NCBI GenBank assembly: GCA_023079485.1
Contig: CM041084.1
Span: 36,281,609 to 36,345,608 of the forward strand
Direction: 5' to 3'
DNA: 64,000 nt
Origin: Archilochus colubris
Taxonomy: Eukaryota; Chordata; Aves; Apodiformes; Trochilidae
Each line of letters starts with the position of its first letter. The first letter of the stretch is position 1. Position numbers and translations under genes: made by a program. The notes under the pieces were generated by a model. That model searched no databases. It worked only from the letters and a program-made list of their open reading frames with translations, and was not told the DNA's origin. Positions 25,161-37,291 of the stretch are shown here, in pieces.

Positions 25161-28100
25161 TCAGCTGTAATAGACTACCAAGATTCTTTCTTAAGTGGGA
25201 AAGATTGAGGCTTTAGATTCCTCTAAATAGCTGAACTACCTTCTTTTCAAACTTTGTAAATCCACATAGGCACAGATAGCATACAAAAACTTCTGATAGA
25301 AAGGTAAATATTATACCATGTGTTAGTTGTCAAAGACATGACTATCATGAAACTCTTCATTGTAACAAGAGCTCTGTAGAGCTCACAGCTATTACTGCTT
25401 CCACTGTAATAAGGGTTTTGAATAACTTTATAACCAATCTGCTTCACCTTATGATAGAGATTGCATGGCAACAGACACACTCACATATCTGCAGCCTCAA
25501 TTCTGCTATTTCTTCATATATGACAAGATTTTTTCTTTGCAAGATTATTATAAGCATCATTTGAAAATGTGGAAAGTTCACGAAAATTAGACTGGCAGTA
25601 AAAATGAGTGCTGCAGAGGTAACAGAGATGTTTGCTGAGTTCTTTCTGCCTTGTGCGTTCACCTGAATCTGAAAGAGTTTTACGTAAAATCAGACTGCTG
25701 GTTGAATATTAAGCTTATGCATTGCTTTTGGTTCTAAATTAAAATTTGGATTTCTTTTTGGTTTTGTAATTTCGTAAAACTGCAATCCATTTTCAGTACA
25801 GACTATTACATATCTTAATATTCTTCAGAATAGCACTCTAGGGTCTTTTTTTGCATCACAGACACACAACAAGAGTGCCACAAATGAGGCATCGTTGACC
25901 AAGTTTTATGCTTTTCATTGCCGTTTTGCAAAAACACTAAATTACTCAATGTTGTCTTGGCCTTTTCCATAAATGCTGACAGCCCACATTTTCCTCTTCC
26001 ACTTTTAAAGTATCAGGTTTTTTTACAGTAGTCTATAAACTACGTCGTTAATCAGATAGTGTAAAATCCAATTAGAGACATTAGAATCCAGAAATACAAG
26101 TGTTAAGGAATTTATTTCTTGATTGACAAGAAAGCCAAATAGACTCATTTATTTAGAATCTTAGCAACAATTAGCTGCCTTAGTTTCATTTATTGTGACA
26201 TAAAAAATCTGGTTTATTGAGAGCTCTATTGAATAAGATTTCTATGATATGCACCATGAGAAAATATCTTCAAACTAAAATGATTGTTTTGCTGTAATAA
26301 ATTGAACCATATGTACACTGTGTTATTCAATCCTTTTTCTTCAAGGCATAAATTGATATTAAAGAACATTTAAGTCATAACACATGGTTATCCAGGCATG
26401 AACGAGGCAATAACCCATATAAGTTGTCAAGGTGAAGCCAAAGCATTTATTAGAGGTTTGTGTTGTTTTTGAAAAGTGCACGGTTGGATAAACATGGATT
26501 AGTGCTATTATGCTGCTACGATGACTCAAGTGTGTTTTTACAGTGTCAGTAATTTTTATGTTTAAAAATCACTGGTGCAGTATATTAGCTATAATTTATG
26601 TTTATCATCTTGTGTACTCTAATAGGTTTCAACAAACCATTTAACACTTCAGCTTGTGCATATACATTACTTAATAGGTATTTATCTTAAAAAAGAGATA
26701 CTTAAATGGGACTTTCAAAGCTTGCAACTGCATGCTAAGAGCAAATACTGCAGTCAGGCACATTAACTTTTTTTTCCTCTGGTCTGCATTTAACTTTGAA
26801 CAGTGTGACCACACAATTTCTTTGTACACTTTGTTCCCAACTGAAGCAAGAAAGATATATCATCTCTAAACCCCATCAGCCTGAATGACATCGAAATCCC
26901 TGACATGAAGTGTCCGTCACACTTGCTAAGTAGAGTAGGTGTGATAAAGCCAACACAGCTGAAAATGCCAATAACTTCTCCTCATCTGAGGTTGCCCTTT
27001 CAGGCAAAGCATAAGACTTTATGCTTTCCTACTTAGAGGGTATTATCAATAGTAGATTCCATTAATTATACTTCTTTCGCTATTCTTTTTTGGTATCTTG
27101 GCTCATCTATTTTTAAAAATCACTTTCTCCTTCTCATAGCACTCATTGCTTTCTTTGGGCAGCAACCTTATCAATATATCAAGGAACTGAGGAAGGCAAT
27201 ATTAAAGAGAGGAGAACTGCAGTAGCCCCCACCCAGAGGGGGCTTTTGGGTGGCAATGGATGAGTTGTGCATAATTGATACTGTTGAGTGCTTCAGACAA
27301 CATGTTGCCTGATTATATGGGTTGTGCTGATAATGTATTTCTGTTCTGGACAGCCAAGGAATGAATCACTAGTATTCAGAACTTTCATAAGAGAAATTTG
27401 AGCCATTTTAAAAATCAGCATGGTTTGGCCTTTGTGGTGGGAAGGGTTCTTCTGCCATTCCCTTAAGTTAGCTATTAGTCAGTAGTTTTGGGGGAAAAGC
27501 CAAAAAAATATAAATGTAAGTTCTGTTTACCAATCTGGTAAAATGCCTAAAACATTCAGAAGTGAGGTCATTTCAGAGGAAGAAAAAGAATTGATGCAGA
27601 ACCCTGAGATTATGGACATGCTGATCTGGTCTGTAATAGATTTTTACAAAGAGACTATCAATTCTCCTGACTCAGTCAAGCATATCTCTTGGCTGAGTTG
27701 GCAAATAGGAAGGATTTATTACTCACATGGGAAAAATTGACCAAGATGGACTACTTGGGATTGCAGACTACTTTTTTGTAGTAACCTCTTTCTTAAACAT
27801 AATTAAAGAAATATTGATATAATTTAGAGAACCTTCTTAAGTGCCTAAAAACAGATAACTTATTCATTCAGATTTAATTTTTATAGATGTACATTTAGAA
27901 GCTTTAGATTTTGATCAATACCTGTAGTAATTACACATACACCAAAAGGTCTTTTTTTAATATTCCGCTATTTAATAGTCAGCTACCCACAAGCCTCACC
28001 ATACTCTTTATAATATGTCATTTTCAGTACTTTAGAGTACACATTTCAATAATTTTGGGAAGATGTAGTGCTTATTTCTATGTTATCTTCTGCTAGGGCA

Positions 28101-28247
28101 TCATGCAAGTTTATTTGGTTGACATTTTAGCTGTTTTGATGTTCTGTGCAGTAGGTGATGCAGCATAGTCTGCATTTGATGTGTTTTCTGGAGCACTCCT
28201 TACTTATTTTGCTACAGTACTCCCTGCAGACCACACGGGAATGTGGT

Positions 28248-28322
28248 CCCATTTTAAAAGTACTGTACAAAAGCATAAAGAGTGTTCTGCCCCAGGGAAC
28301 TCACAATCTTACTATTACCTAT
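28248..28322 (+). repeat. Ancient amniote repeat remnant
   Basis: TTTTAAAAGTACTGTACAAA, AGCATAAAGAGTGTTCTGCC and CCAGGGAACTCACAATCTTA follow the order of an old amniote repeat: 'ggtgctgtacaaacacataaagagacagtccctgccccaaagagcttacaatctaa'. It may belong to the same broad class as the remnants at 13.42 and 16.63 kb. The call is by recognition only. Confidence 0.55.
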
Positions 28323-28627
28323 TTAGAAAGAATTGAAAGCATGGTGTTTTCCCTGTGAACAAGGACATGGAAGCATATGGAAGTCTGTACTGTGTTTTTA
28401 GTTTTCAGTAGTTTCCAGTTTCAGAAAAAATGATTTCACATCATGACAGAGGTAAGAAAGAGAAAAAAGCCAAAACTGACATTACCATCCTCATGTCAAA
28501 ATGAATTTTCATTTTCTACAACAAAACTCTTACAACCTTCTCCTAGAGGAATGACCACAGATCCCCACTAATGCTGCTTTCTTATCTAGAAGGCATTTCA
28601 GAGATACTTCTAAGCTCCAGAGGCTTT

Positions 28628-28792
28628 CTCATGAGTGTGGGGAGCGGGCATGCTGGTGAGGACCAGCTGATGCCCACAGGGTGGCGACCAGTGAGCTGAT
28701 AGCTGAGTTGCCCCAGGGCTGTCAGGGCAGAAGCATCACTGACCAGGCCAGGGCAGAGCTGGCTGTGATGGCAGCAGGGGCAAACTCATACT
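28628..28792. other. Small GC-rich island of unknown origin
   Basis: About 165 bp are clearly richer in G and C than the flanks, with words such as GGGGAGCGGGCATGCTGG, CCCACAGGGTGGCGACC and GGCCAGGGCAGAGCTGGC. The three forward frames hit stops soon and the reverse frames also close, so it is not an obvious exon. It has no CR1 signature. It may be a fragment of an unlisted repeat, a noncoding exon or a small regulatory element. Confidence 0.5.
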
Positions 28793-30331
28793 CAAATTAA
28801 TTTATTAAGCTAATTGCTATTACCAATATTAAAATTATGTAGGATATCAGAAAATACCTCCTTTTCTTCTCCTTTGTTGATGGCTGCATTGTTCATGTGA
28901 TTTTCTTTCACAATGCAAAAGAGGTATTATAATATATAAGACAAGATGTTCTGAATTCCAAGCAGGTAAATTTTGTTCACTGTTTCTCTTGTGAAGATTT
29001 TTGCTTGTGTGTAGTCATTTAATGCTCAGAGTTTAGAATATTTTCTAAACAAATACTTAAACTATACAAAGTAAGGAACTATCAGCCTTAACAGAAGCAA
29101 TTCTGACAATTATTTTCATTTTAGCACTTACAATTATGTAAATGTGTGTGGAACAGCAATGGGCACCTTAATTATGACACCTAATTATACCAATTTATTT
29201 ATAAACCTCCTTGAACAACATCTTATTTATAAATCTCCCACTCATTGAAAGACAAGAAAAAATAAAGTAAAATTTTGTAGATGGCTGCTTGAAACTTAAA
29301 AACAACATGAACTATTCAAATTTGAACATTCAATTGTATAGCATATCCACATTTTATTATATTCTTTTTACTTTCCAGCTTTCTAAGGAAATCAACTTTT
29401 TTATAGCTCAGAATCTGATAAAAAAACTTCAATGTTTTATTCCTGGTAGCCATTTTGCTAATGTGCACTATGTTCAGAAAATGATGACCCAGATTACCTA
29501 CATTTGCTTAGTTTTTTAATTTTTCATTACTTTCTTACTGAAAATTATTTAAAACATGTACACTAAACCAAGAGCTATATATATATTTAATATATTTTAT
29601 GAAGTGTAAGACACCAGTTCTGTGGTTGAACAAATCTTGCAGTCTTCCTCTTGGATTATAGTCACATACTGTATCCTGAATTTTGTCCTTTTTCAGATAG
29701 GTTTTTTTTCCTATAGCCAAGCAGGGTAGTTCTCTAAAGTTATCAAAATCAAAGTCCTTGCTTAGGACTGTGTCTGGAGTAATGCAGTTAATAAATAATA
29801 GAAATAATGAGTCAATGATACTGTCTCATTACTTTTCCAATTTGGCTGTACAGTCTATTAAGTAAAGTACTATGGAGAGTGGCTGTATGCATCTGAATCT
29901 TTCCATCTTCAAATTACCTGTATGGCCTTGGGATGGAGCAGAGATTGTTTCCTGAACAGAAAAGTTTCTGGAGAAGCATGTGGTTAACAAGGATATGCTG
30001 TACTGTGCTTTTTTTCCCACTGTACAGGATTTTATTAATATATATTTTTGGAAATAAGCAAGACTGCTCTAGTAAATACACCTGACATCAGTTTCTACTC
30101 CTCGAGGACACAAACCTATATGACCTTAAGTACTGGCTAGCACTTGCCTACCAAGGCAGCAGCATTAGGTCATATAAAACAGCTCTCAACATGGTGTGAA
30201 GAGGTTGCTGATGCTCATCTTCTCTTTCATTTATCTTCTTTGAAACATTTCTGGTCCAATTTCTGTAACTGCTATTGAGTCTTTTTTATCTGTTTTCTAT
30301 CCAATGCAACAGTTACCATTTTGTGGTTTGG

Positions 30332-30348
30332 TTTTTTTTTTTTTTTTT
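30332..30348. repeat. Poly-T tract with G/T-rich flank
   Basis: A run of 17 T followed by AGGCAGGGTGTTGGGTGCTGG and another GTTTTTTGTTTGTTTTTT run up to about 30400. Low-complexity DNA. The small open frame at 30363-30581 arises from it. Confidence 0.85.
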
Positions 30349-30776
30349 AGGCAGGGTGTTGGGTGCTGGTAGGAGGAGCTGGGTTTTTTGTTTGTTTTTT
30401 CCCTGATTTAATATGTGTTGCAATATTGGAAAATAGATTTTTTTTCATTCAATCATTTGGTAAAACATTTCTGTATCTGAGAAATATGAAATATAGATCT
30501 TGCATTTGCATGCATATCTCACACTCTAAACTCACCCGTTTACATTTCCTGAGATTTTTTTTAAAACTATGTTTCAAGTAGCCTGTAAGATGTCCCAAGC
30601 ACTCTGTAATTTAAAAATTTTCGTCCAAGGTGCTGCCATTGTCCCCAAGATTTGTAGCATCGAATCATACAGCCAGAAGTTTACATTTTAGTATTTGTGA
30701 CTGGTGCACCTCTTTGTACATTTAGTACATTAGTACTTAACATATTTCTTCCCCTATGTACCATTAAAGCATTCTC

Positions 30777-31793
30777 CTGGAGAAGCTGTTTTACTGGATG
30801 GGTGTACTCTGTGCTAGGTAAAATACGGTCTGGCTGGCCAGGCCCTAAGTGATGTGGTAAATGGAGTTAAGACCAGTTAGTGGGCCTGTTCCCCAAGGCT
30901 TAGTAATGAGACTAATTGTCTTTAATATCTTCATCAGTGATCTGGATGAGGGGATCAAATACAGCCTCAGTCAGGTTCTACAGAGGACAAACAGAATCGA
31001 TGGCCCAAGACCAATTGCTTGAGAGTCAACAAAGCTCAGTACTGGATCCTACACTTCAGCTACAACAATCCCATGAAACACCATAGGCTTGGGAGAGAAT
31101 GGCTGGAAAGCTGCCCAGAGGAGGAGAACCTAGGTGTATTTCTTGACCCTCTGAATATGAGCCAGCAGTGTGCTCAAGTAGACAAAAAGGCCAACAGCAT
31201 CCTGGCTTTTACCAGAAATAGTGTGGCTAGCAGGACTAGGGAAGTGATTGTCCCACTGTACTCGGCACTACTGAGGCCACACCTTGAGTACCGTGTTCAG
31301 TTCTGTGCCTCTCACTACAAGAAGGACATTTGAGGTGCTGGAGCATATCCAGAGAAGGATAGCAAAGCTGGTGAAGGGTCTAGGCCACAAGACCCACTAG
31401 GAGCAGCTGTTTAGGGGTTGTTTAGCCTGGAGAGAAGGAGATAGAGAGGGGACATTATTGATCTCTACAGCTACCTGAAAGGAGGCTGTAAACAAGTGGG
31501 TATAGGTTTCTTTTCCCAAGCAACAAGTGAGGATGAGAGGAAATGGCCCAAGTTGCACCAGGGGAGGTTTAGAGTGGATATTAGGAAACATTTCTTTACC
31601 AAGAAGGCTTGTCAAGCATTGAACAGGCTTTCCAAGGAAATGGTTGAGTCACCATCCCTGGACGTATTTAGGTGATGTGTAGATGGGGTGCTTAGGGGTA
31701 TGGTTTAGCGGTGGACTTGGCAGTGTTAGGTTAGCAGCTGGACCCAATGATCTTAAAGGTCTTTTCCAATCTAAATTATTCTAGGATTCTAGG
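30777..31793 (+). mobile_element. CR1 LINE fragment, RT to 3' end (+)
   Basis: A 5'-truncated CR1 copy. It starts at GGAGAAGCTGTTTTACTGG in the reverse transcriptase and keeps the IFISDLDEGI block (about 30937-30957). It then shows the conserved post-RT region (ESCPEEENLGVFLD, LNMSQQCAQVDKKANSILAF, RNSVASRTREVIVPLYSALL, RPHLEYRVQF) and ends with the 3' UTR at CTTTTCCAATCTAAATTATTCTAGGATTC. It shares the 3' UTR text CTTGGCAGTGTTAGGTTA.CAGCTGGA with the copy at 36955-37291. A deletion near 30975-30990 has removed the motif C (FADD) region. Confidence 0.95.
30927..31333 (+). pseudogene. CR1 ORF2 remnant, post-RT region
   Basis: The readable coding relic of the CR1 copy. The IFISDLDEGI segment is followed at once by CAACAAAGCTCAGTACTGG-type sequence that normally lies well downstream of the FADD motif, so the catalytic motif C is deleted. 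From 31019 a 104-codon open stretch covers the conserved C-terminal part of ORF2, with LGVFLDPLNMSQQCAQ and ASRTREVIVPLYSAL, and ends at a TGA after SHYKKDI, where intact copies continue (..EVLE). It is inactive. Confidence 0.9.
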
Positions 31794-34540
31794 GAAGTTA
31801 TATTTTCATAAACAAGAGTTCAAAATTACTTCACCAACAAGTAAGGAGGACTAAAGTTGAGTAAGATAGACAATTTTTTACCAGTGGGAACTAAACAAAG
31901 TAAGGAAATAGAACAAGACTGAGTACAAATTTGACAAATTCTGGTTTTGGCAGGAACTTGTAGCTTTTTTTTTCCCCTTTCTGATTTGTTCCATCCTTTT
32001 TTGCTGAAGTTTTTTTTAAGTGGGAAAACACGTAATCATTTCTTAGTTATTGCCTGAGGTATGGACAAAACTGCGTTTCGGAATTGTAACTAACATTTAT
32101 GGGAGCATAGGATTGAGGACAAAACACTGTGTCCAAACTTCAGATCCCAGTTCAGATCAGAAAGTGAGACTTAGAATCCGGAACAGTTTAAATAGGAAAA
32201 TCACATGCCAAAGAACTTGAAGTCAGGGAAGTTCTTGATGTAAGCCTTTAGCACAAAGAATGCAGGAGTGGACACTTGTAGATGAGCACTTTGCTTATAA
32301 ATGGCAGGAAGCAGTGCTATACTAGGAGGACTACTAGCTAGATCATGGTTCATTTTCAGAAGAAAAACGTACATTATATTCATGAGTGTCCTCAGTGGGG
32401 CTGATTCTAAGACAAAGCACAGGGCTGATACCTTCCCTTTTGGCAGATTTGTTTTCAAATCTCTATGAGTAATTTGGTTCTGTGGAAAGAATAACATCTA
32501 GGTAAATAATGGAGCTGAGACTGAGAGTGCTGAGTTTGGATCCCTAGAACAACAGAATATTTCTGATGACTCTCTGCTGGATGGTGGTATTTTCCCACAT
32601 AAGTGCTGTAAAGATACATTAAAGAATTACAGAGCCTTTCAAAGCTCTAAACAACTTGCTTTCTTCGTGTCATTAAGAGTGCTGGGGATATCTACAGTGC
32701 ATCTGTTCAAAGGTATGCATGAGCATCCCTGAGAATGTTTTAAATCATACAGCCCAGGACTCTGCAGACTTGGAGTCATAGCAGGATGGGCTTCAGATGC
32801 TGAGAACCTGTCAGTGTTCTTGTGGGCTTGTGCAGCTTACTATAATACTATTTTGGAACTATTTTGGAACATGAGGTAGCTGAAGGATGTTTACAGGAGC
32901 TGCTGTTTTGCGCACCTGGATGACAGTGAACATCCTTCACTTTGTAGCTACAGTGCAGATCATAGTGAAAAAACCCACATATGGGTTCATGGAAACATTT
33001 GTAAGTAGAACTATAACCATCTGCCTATGATTTGCAGTCAGTTTCTTTCTAGTGAACGGAAGTAGTGTTACATCTGCCTTGTGAAACTGCTTGTTGCTGC
33101 TAAGCCCGTATGATCCCAGTCCTTGCACAGCTGGGATGTGAAAACAAGGAGCAGTGCTGGTGAAATGGCAGTCCAGACTTCTTGGCTCTAGTTTGTTCAG
33201 AACCACTATGCTTCTGAAATAGTCCTCAAGAAGGCAGATTTTAAGTTCCTTAAGCATAGTGAGTTCTTCTTCACTTATATTTTTCCATCATTGAGAAACT
33301 GTTGTGTTAAACAATGGTTATAATTTAAATATGGCCTACTTGTAGGGAGTTGCATGTCTTATAGGGAGACATGTAAAAGAGACAAGTTCAATCATATTAT
33401 CATAAGAACTAGGAAGGGATATTTTATATTTCCAGTTAATTCAGAATATCCCAGTGATCTCTTTAACAGCATGCATCCAAGCCATAGAGAATATATCTTG
33501 TAATTTTTACTACAGTACTTAGATTATCAAAGTTGTCATTAGGTGGGGGTTAGAGAGGATGCAGCACCAAGAGAAACTGAGTGTCCAAGTCCCTTAAGTA
33601 GCTTTGGAAATTTCAGTCATGCAGTCAAATCTTCTATCTTTTTGAGTCACTGACATATGCATTACTCACTTCACTGATCTGAAGATAGAAAGACAAATAA
33701 AATAAAAAACCCACCTCCAGTTAAGGAATTCCTTCAACAACAAGGAATCTTTAAATGTGCACTCATTTGGCAGCAGCATTATTGTAAGATGATTATAGAA
33801 TGTATGACTGTTTATTGCCTGACTTTCAGATGCACAGTGTAAGATTAACAATTGTAATGTTTTTTTTCTATAAATGCTGTATTCCTGCTATTGTGTTTGC
33901 AGAATACAGCTAGATAATAATTGATTCTGTGACAGGAATTGGCTAATTTGCCAATAGTATAGTATAAAACACATTTATACAGTCAATTACACCCAAGTGC
34001 ATGGCCTATTTGCTTTATAATTTCATAAACTTGCCAGCAATTTAAATAAAAAAGTTCCATTAAATTATCATATCATGTGATAGAATGATATTGCCAACTA
34101 TATTAAACCATGTGTGTTCAGCCAGAATTAATTAAATATTATTACTTTTTTCTTATTAACACATTGAACCTATTCTTCCTACTCAGTACTAGAAATAGAA
34201 GCCTATTAGTGAACAAAGTAAACTTAAGGGCAAAGTTTAAACATTTTCCTGAGGGTGCTTCATTAAAATTCCCAGTTCTTTTGTTTAAATATTTGCTCAT
34301 GGTAAATGTACTTGTATTGCGAAAATATTTTATGTTCTTAGATATGAATACTGAAAAAGTTTAAAGGTAATCTTTAATAATAATATTCAGACATTTGAGG
34401 CAGATCTGATCTCACTTTTCTCATCCAATTTAGGAACCTCAGAAAGAACTCAGAATTTATTTGGTTTCTATGTTTGTTCTAAACTTTATTCCTTACTCTT
34501 TTTTTTTTGTTATATTTTGATAGCCTTATGAGATAAAAAG

Positions 34541-34623
34541 AAATATATATATAATAGTATATACATGAATACATATGAAGAAATATATATATAAATATAT
34601 ACATACATATAAATATATACATA
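34541..34623. repeat. AT/TACA-rich microsatellite
   Basis: Two diverged copies of a unit of about 40 bp, each beginning AGAAATATATATATA and continuing with TATACAT-type words. The tract is imperfect and almost purely A and T. The small open frames reading through it are artefacts of the repeat. Confidence 0.85.
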
Positions 34624-36147
34624 AGAATGATGCAGGGTGAAGGTTTTCTCCATCTCTCCATCTTCCACTGTCAAAAAGCACAATAAAATCAGAAATTCCC
34701 ATTTCTTGTAAAATATATTAGCAAGATAGCTCAGAGAATCTGCTGTCTGAAGACAGCAATGAACAATGAGAATTAACATTTTAATATACCTTTAATACAA
34801 ATTGACCTACTGATTTATGAACCAACACCTTCTCAATAGGCTGTACTGTGCACACACAAACATGTCTTCTGTCTTTTCCTCATGGCAGGTGTTGGGGATT
34901 CAGGCACTGTCTGAGCTATCCTTGTTTTGAACCAGAGGGGATCCTTCGAGACAAAACTTTACCTTTTCATTTTTACAAGACTTTTAGAAAACCTGAAATT
35001 TAAAAAGACCAGTTTTGTAATTGCTGCATGCATTTAGTTTAATAAGATAGTGTGTTTGAAAGTGGATAAGCATATCTTTAACAGCAGTCTACCAGGAATC
35101 AGTGGAAATAATTATCATAAAAATTTAATCATATCAGACAAGAATATCTGCCCTGAATCACAGTATAGGTAGTAGAAACTGGCATTGCTATATGCTCAAG
35201 CCTGTATACTTACATTAAATATATTGTGAACTATTCTGCTATCACTGACTTCACTATAATTGAACACATTAAGCGGTGAAAAGAAGTATGATTTTTAAAA
35301 AAGTATGATACAAAAAGACATGAATATAATTAGAAGTATTCTTTTGGAAGAGCTGGGCCTGGCCCTTCTCTCTCAGGCTAAATATTGATCAGAAGCATCT
35401 CCACAGGTTAATGTGGGAGCAGTATTGTAAAAGAGTGTAAAGGCAATCAGAATAGGTCTTTGCTTCATTTAAATTTAATATTCTTCTCTTTACATGATAA
35501 TGTCCCTTAAGATGAAATTCATAAATTATGTACATGAATTTTGATTGTGGTAACAATGATTTTCTGATGCTTAAGGAAGATTTTCATGAGAACATCTCCA
35601 AACTATGCAAAATATGAAGTTTGCATTGGTGCCAAACTGAAATATGAAGTCTTTGGTTATCCAAGAGGGTGGTGTTACTGAGCAAAGCAAATTTATAATC
35701 TAAGAAAATAGTACATAGTATTATTTAAGAATCTTAAAAAAGAAAAAAAATAATTTCACTAGAGTTAATTAAGACTTCAAGTAAAGCTTTTATTGGCAAT
35801 TTTTTTAGAAAACTAAAAATTAGGAAGATGGTTGGCAGCAATATTGATATGCTAATGGATAAACATGCTAATTCAGAAAAAACTAATCAGCAAAGACATT
35901 ACTAATGGAAATGTACTGGAAAATGGCTAATGCTGTATGCAGGCATGGTATCTATAAAATTAAGAAAAACTAATTTTGTGTTTATAATTGTAACTTGAAA
36001 ACTAAGCCTTGATCTTTCTGCTTTGCTTTGGATAGTATTTAAAGATATCTCAGATGACCTGGCCCAATATGATAATACCTCGTCAGCTTCTCTATAATTA
36101 TACTGCTAAAGTTACATGTTCTGTTCTCTGATAGGAGAGCTAAAAAT

Positions 36148-36166
36148 CTTGTTGTTGTTGTTGTTT
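36148..36166. repeat. (GTT)n microsatellite
   Basis: Short run of GTT units followed by GTTTTGTTTTGGG. Ordinary low-complexity DNA. Confidence 0.8.
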
Positions 36167-36398
36167 TGTTTTGGGTTTTTTTAATGTAATTTACTAGTGT
36201 CTCCAGATGAAGATATCCTTTAAATCAAACAGCATGACTGAGTCAGGTCTTCTGAATGAGGTGGAGTAGAATCTCTGTGTTTATTAGATGTGTTTACTAT
36301 GCCAAGATTTGAAAGAATAATCAGGCATGCAGACACTGGGGTCAGACTTTGAAAATACTTAGTGTTGACTGTTGGCATCTCACTATTTCTGGTGACCC

Positions 36399-36418
36399 TT
36401 TTTTTTTTTTTTTTTTTT
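36399..36418. repeat. Poly-T tract (T20)
   Basis: Twenty T in a row. No retroposed sequence is recognisable on either side. Confidence 0.9.
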
Positions 36419-36954
36419 CCTATGGGTACACAGTTTAATTCCAGTTTTAGTCTGCATTTTTACTGTACTGCTGTGAAGCAGCTTATTAGCTTATGGCACA
36501 GCAGGTTTTTTGAGGTGCTTTTTCAAGTTGGAAACAGAGTCATTCAGAGTTATTAATTAAAGAATTAAATAGTGGATTCCGTGCTGACAAACTTCTCAGA
36601 ACTTTCCAGTGTATTGAGGAGGTGTGGAGGACAAAACTTAGATGCTTAGAGCTGTGCATTCTGCAGGGCTGAAAATGATTGAAGGTTGCAAATTGTTCAG
36701 GTTAGTGGGGAGGTAAAGTCTGAAGGTTTGGGTTACGTGAATTCAGAATCTGAGGCAACATTTAAACTACTAATCCTGCATATGTACTGCTCAAACAGCT
36801 TTGAACAGTTTTCATGTAGTCTTGTCTCTTCTTTGTATGAAACAAACACTAAGATATCCTGGGAATAAGCTTTTCTTTAAATACACATATACTCAAGACC
36901 AACAGAAAGAAATCTGTTCACTATCACAGCCAGCAACTCACCAATTGAAGGCCA

Positions 36955-37291
36955 TATCGTTCTCTACAACTACATTTAAGGAGGTTGCAAAGAAGAGGGG
37001 ATTGGTCTGTTCAATGAAGTTACAAGTTACAGGACACGATGTAATGGTCTCAAGTTGTTCCAGGGGACATTTAGATGGGAAATTAGGAAGAATTTCTTCA
37101 AGGAAAGGGTTATCAGGTATTGGAACAGGCTGCCATGGGCAGTGGTGGAGTCACCATCCCTGAAGGTATTTAAGGTGGGATATAGGTTATGGACTTGTTT
37201 TAGTGGTGGTCTTGGCAGTGTTAGGTTAACAGCTGGACTCAATGATCTTTTCCAGTAAAGGTAATTCTGTGATTCTGTGCTTCTGTGATTC
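36955..37291 (+). mobile_element. CR1 LINE 3'-end fragment (+)
   Basis: The fragment begins with CTCTACAACTACATTTAAGG (family 'ctctacaactacctgaaaggaggttgtag'), followed by GGTCTCAAGTTGTTCCAGGG, GGAAGAATTTCTTCAAGG, GGAACAGGCTGCCATGGGC and the subfamily text GGCAGTGTTAGGTTAACAGC. It ends in the terminal repeats TTCTGTGATTCTGTGCTTC. Only 3' UTR and the last part of the transcript are present. The copy is 5'-truncated, as most CR1 insertions are. The open frames across it, at 36801-37163 (+) and 37027-37242 (-), are not genes. Confidence 0.95.

Larger units (their letters stand above)
25161..30776. other. Mostly unique noncoding stretch
   Basis: No supported gene. It contains a long block (25890-26760) with even composition, many TAATTA/ATTTA-type words and no repeat signature, which looks like conserved noncoding DNA. 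It also holds an isolated 65-codon ORF (27543-27740), an ancient repeat remnant (28.25 kb), a GC-rich island (28.63 kb) and a poly-T (30332). Otherwise I recognise nothing. Confidence 0.5.
31794..36954. other. Unique noncoding stretch
   Basis: No supported gene. Listed separately: an AT microsatellite (34541), a GTT run (36148) and a T20 tract (36399). The blocks at 33890-34110 and 35760-35960 are AT-rich but non-repetitive and rich in ATTA/ATGCTAAT words. They could be conserved regulatory DNA, but the sequence alone cannot show it. Confidence 0.5.

Noticed and set aside
35650..35661. TCTTTGGTTATC, the first 12 bases of a miR-9-like sequence
   Set aside because: The match stops after 12 bases and no complementary arm forming a hairpin is seen nearby.
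36801..37258. Open frames of up to 120 codons on both strands
   Set aside because: They lie in a CR1 3' UTR fragment and are not coding.
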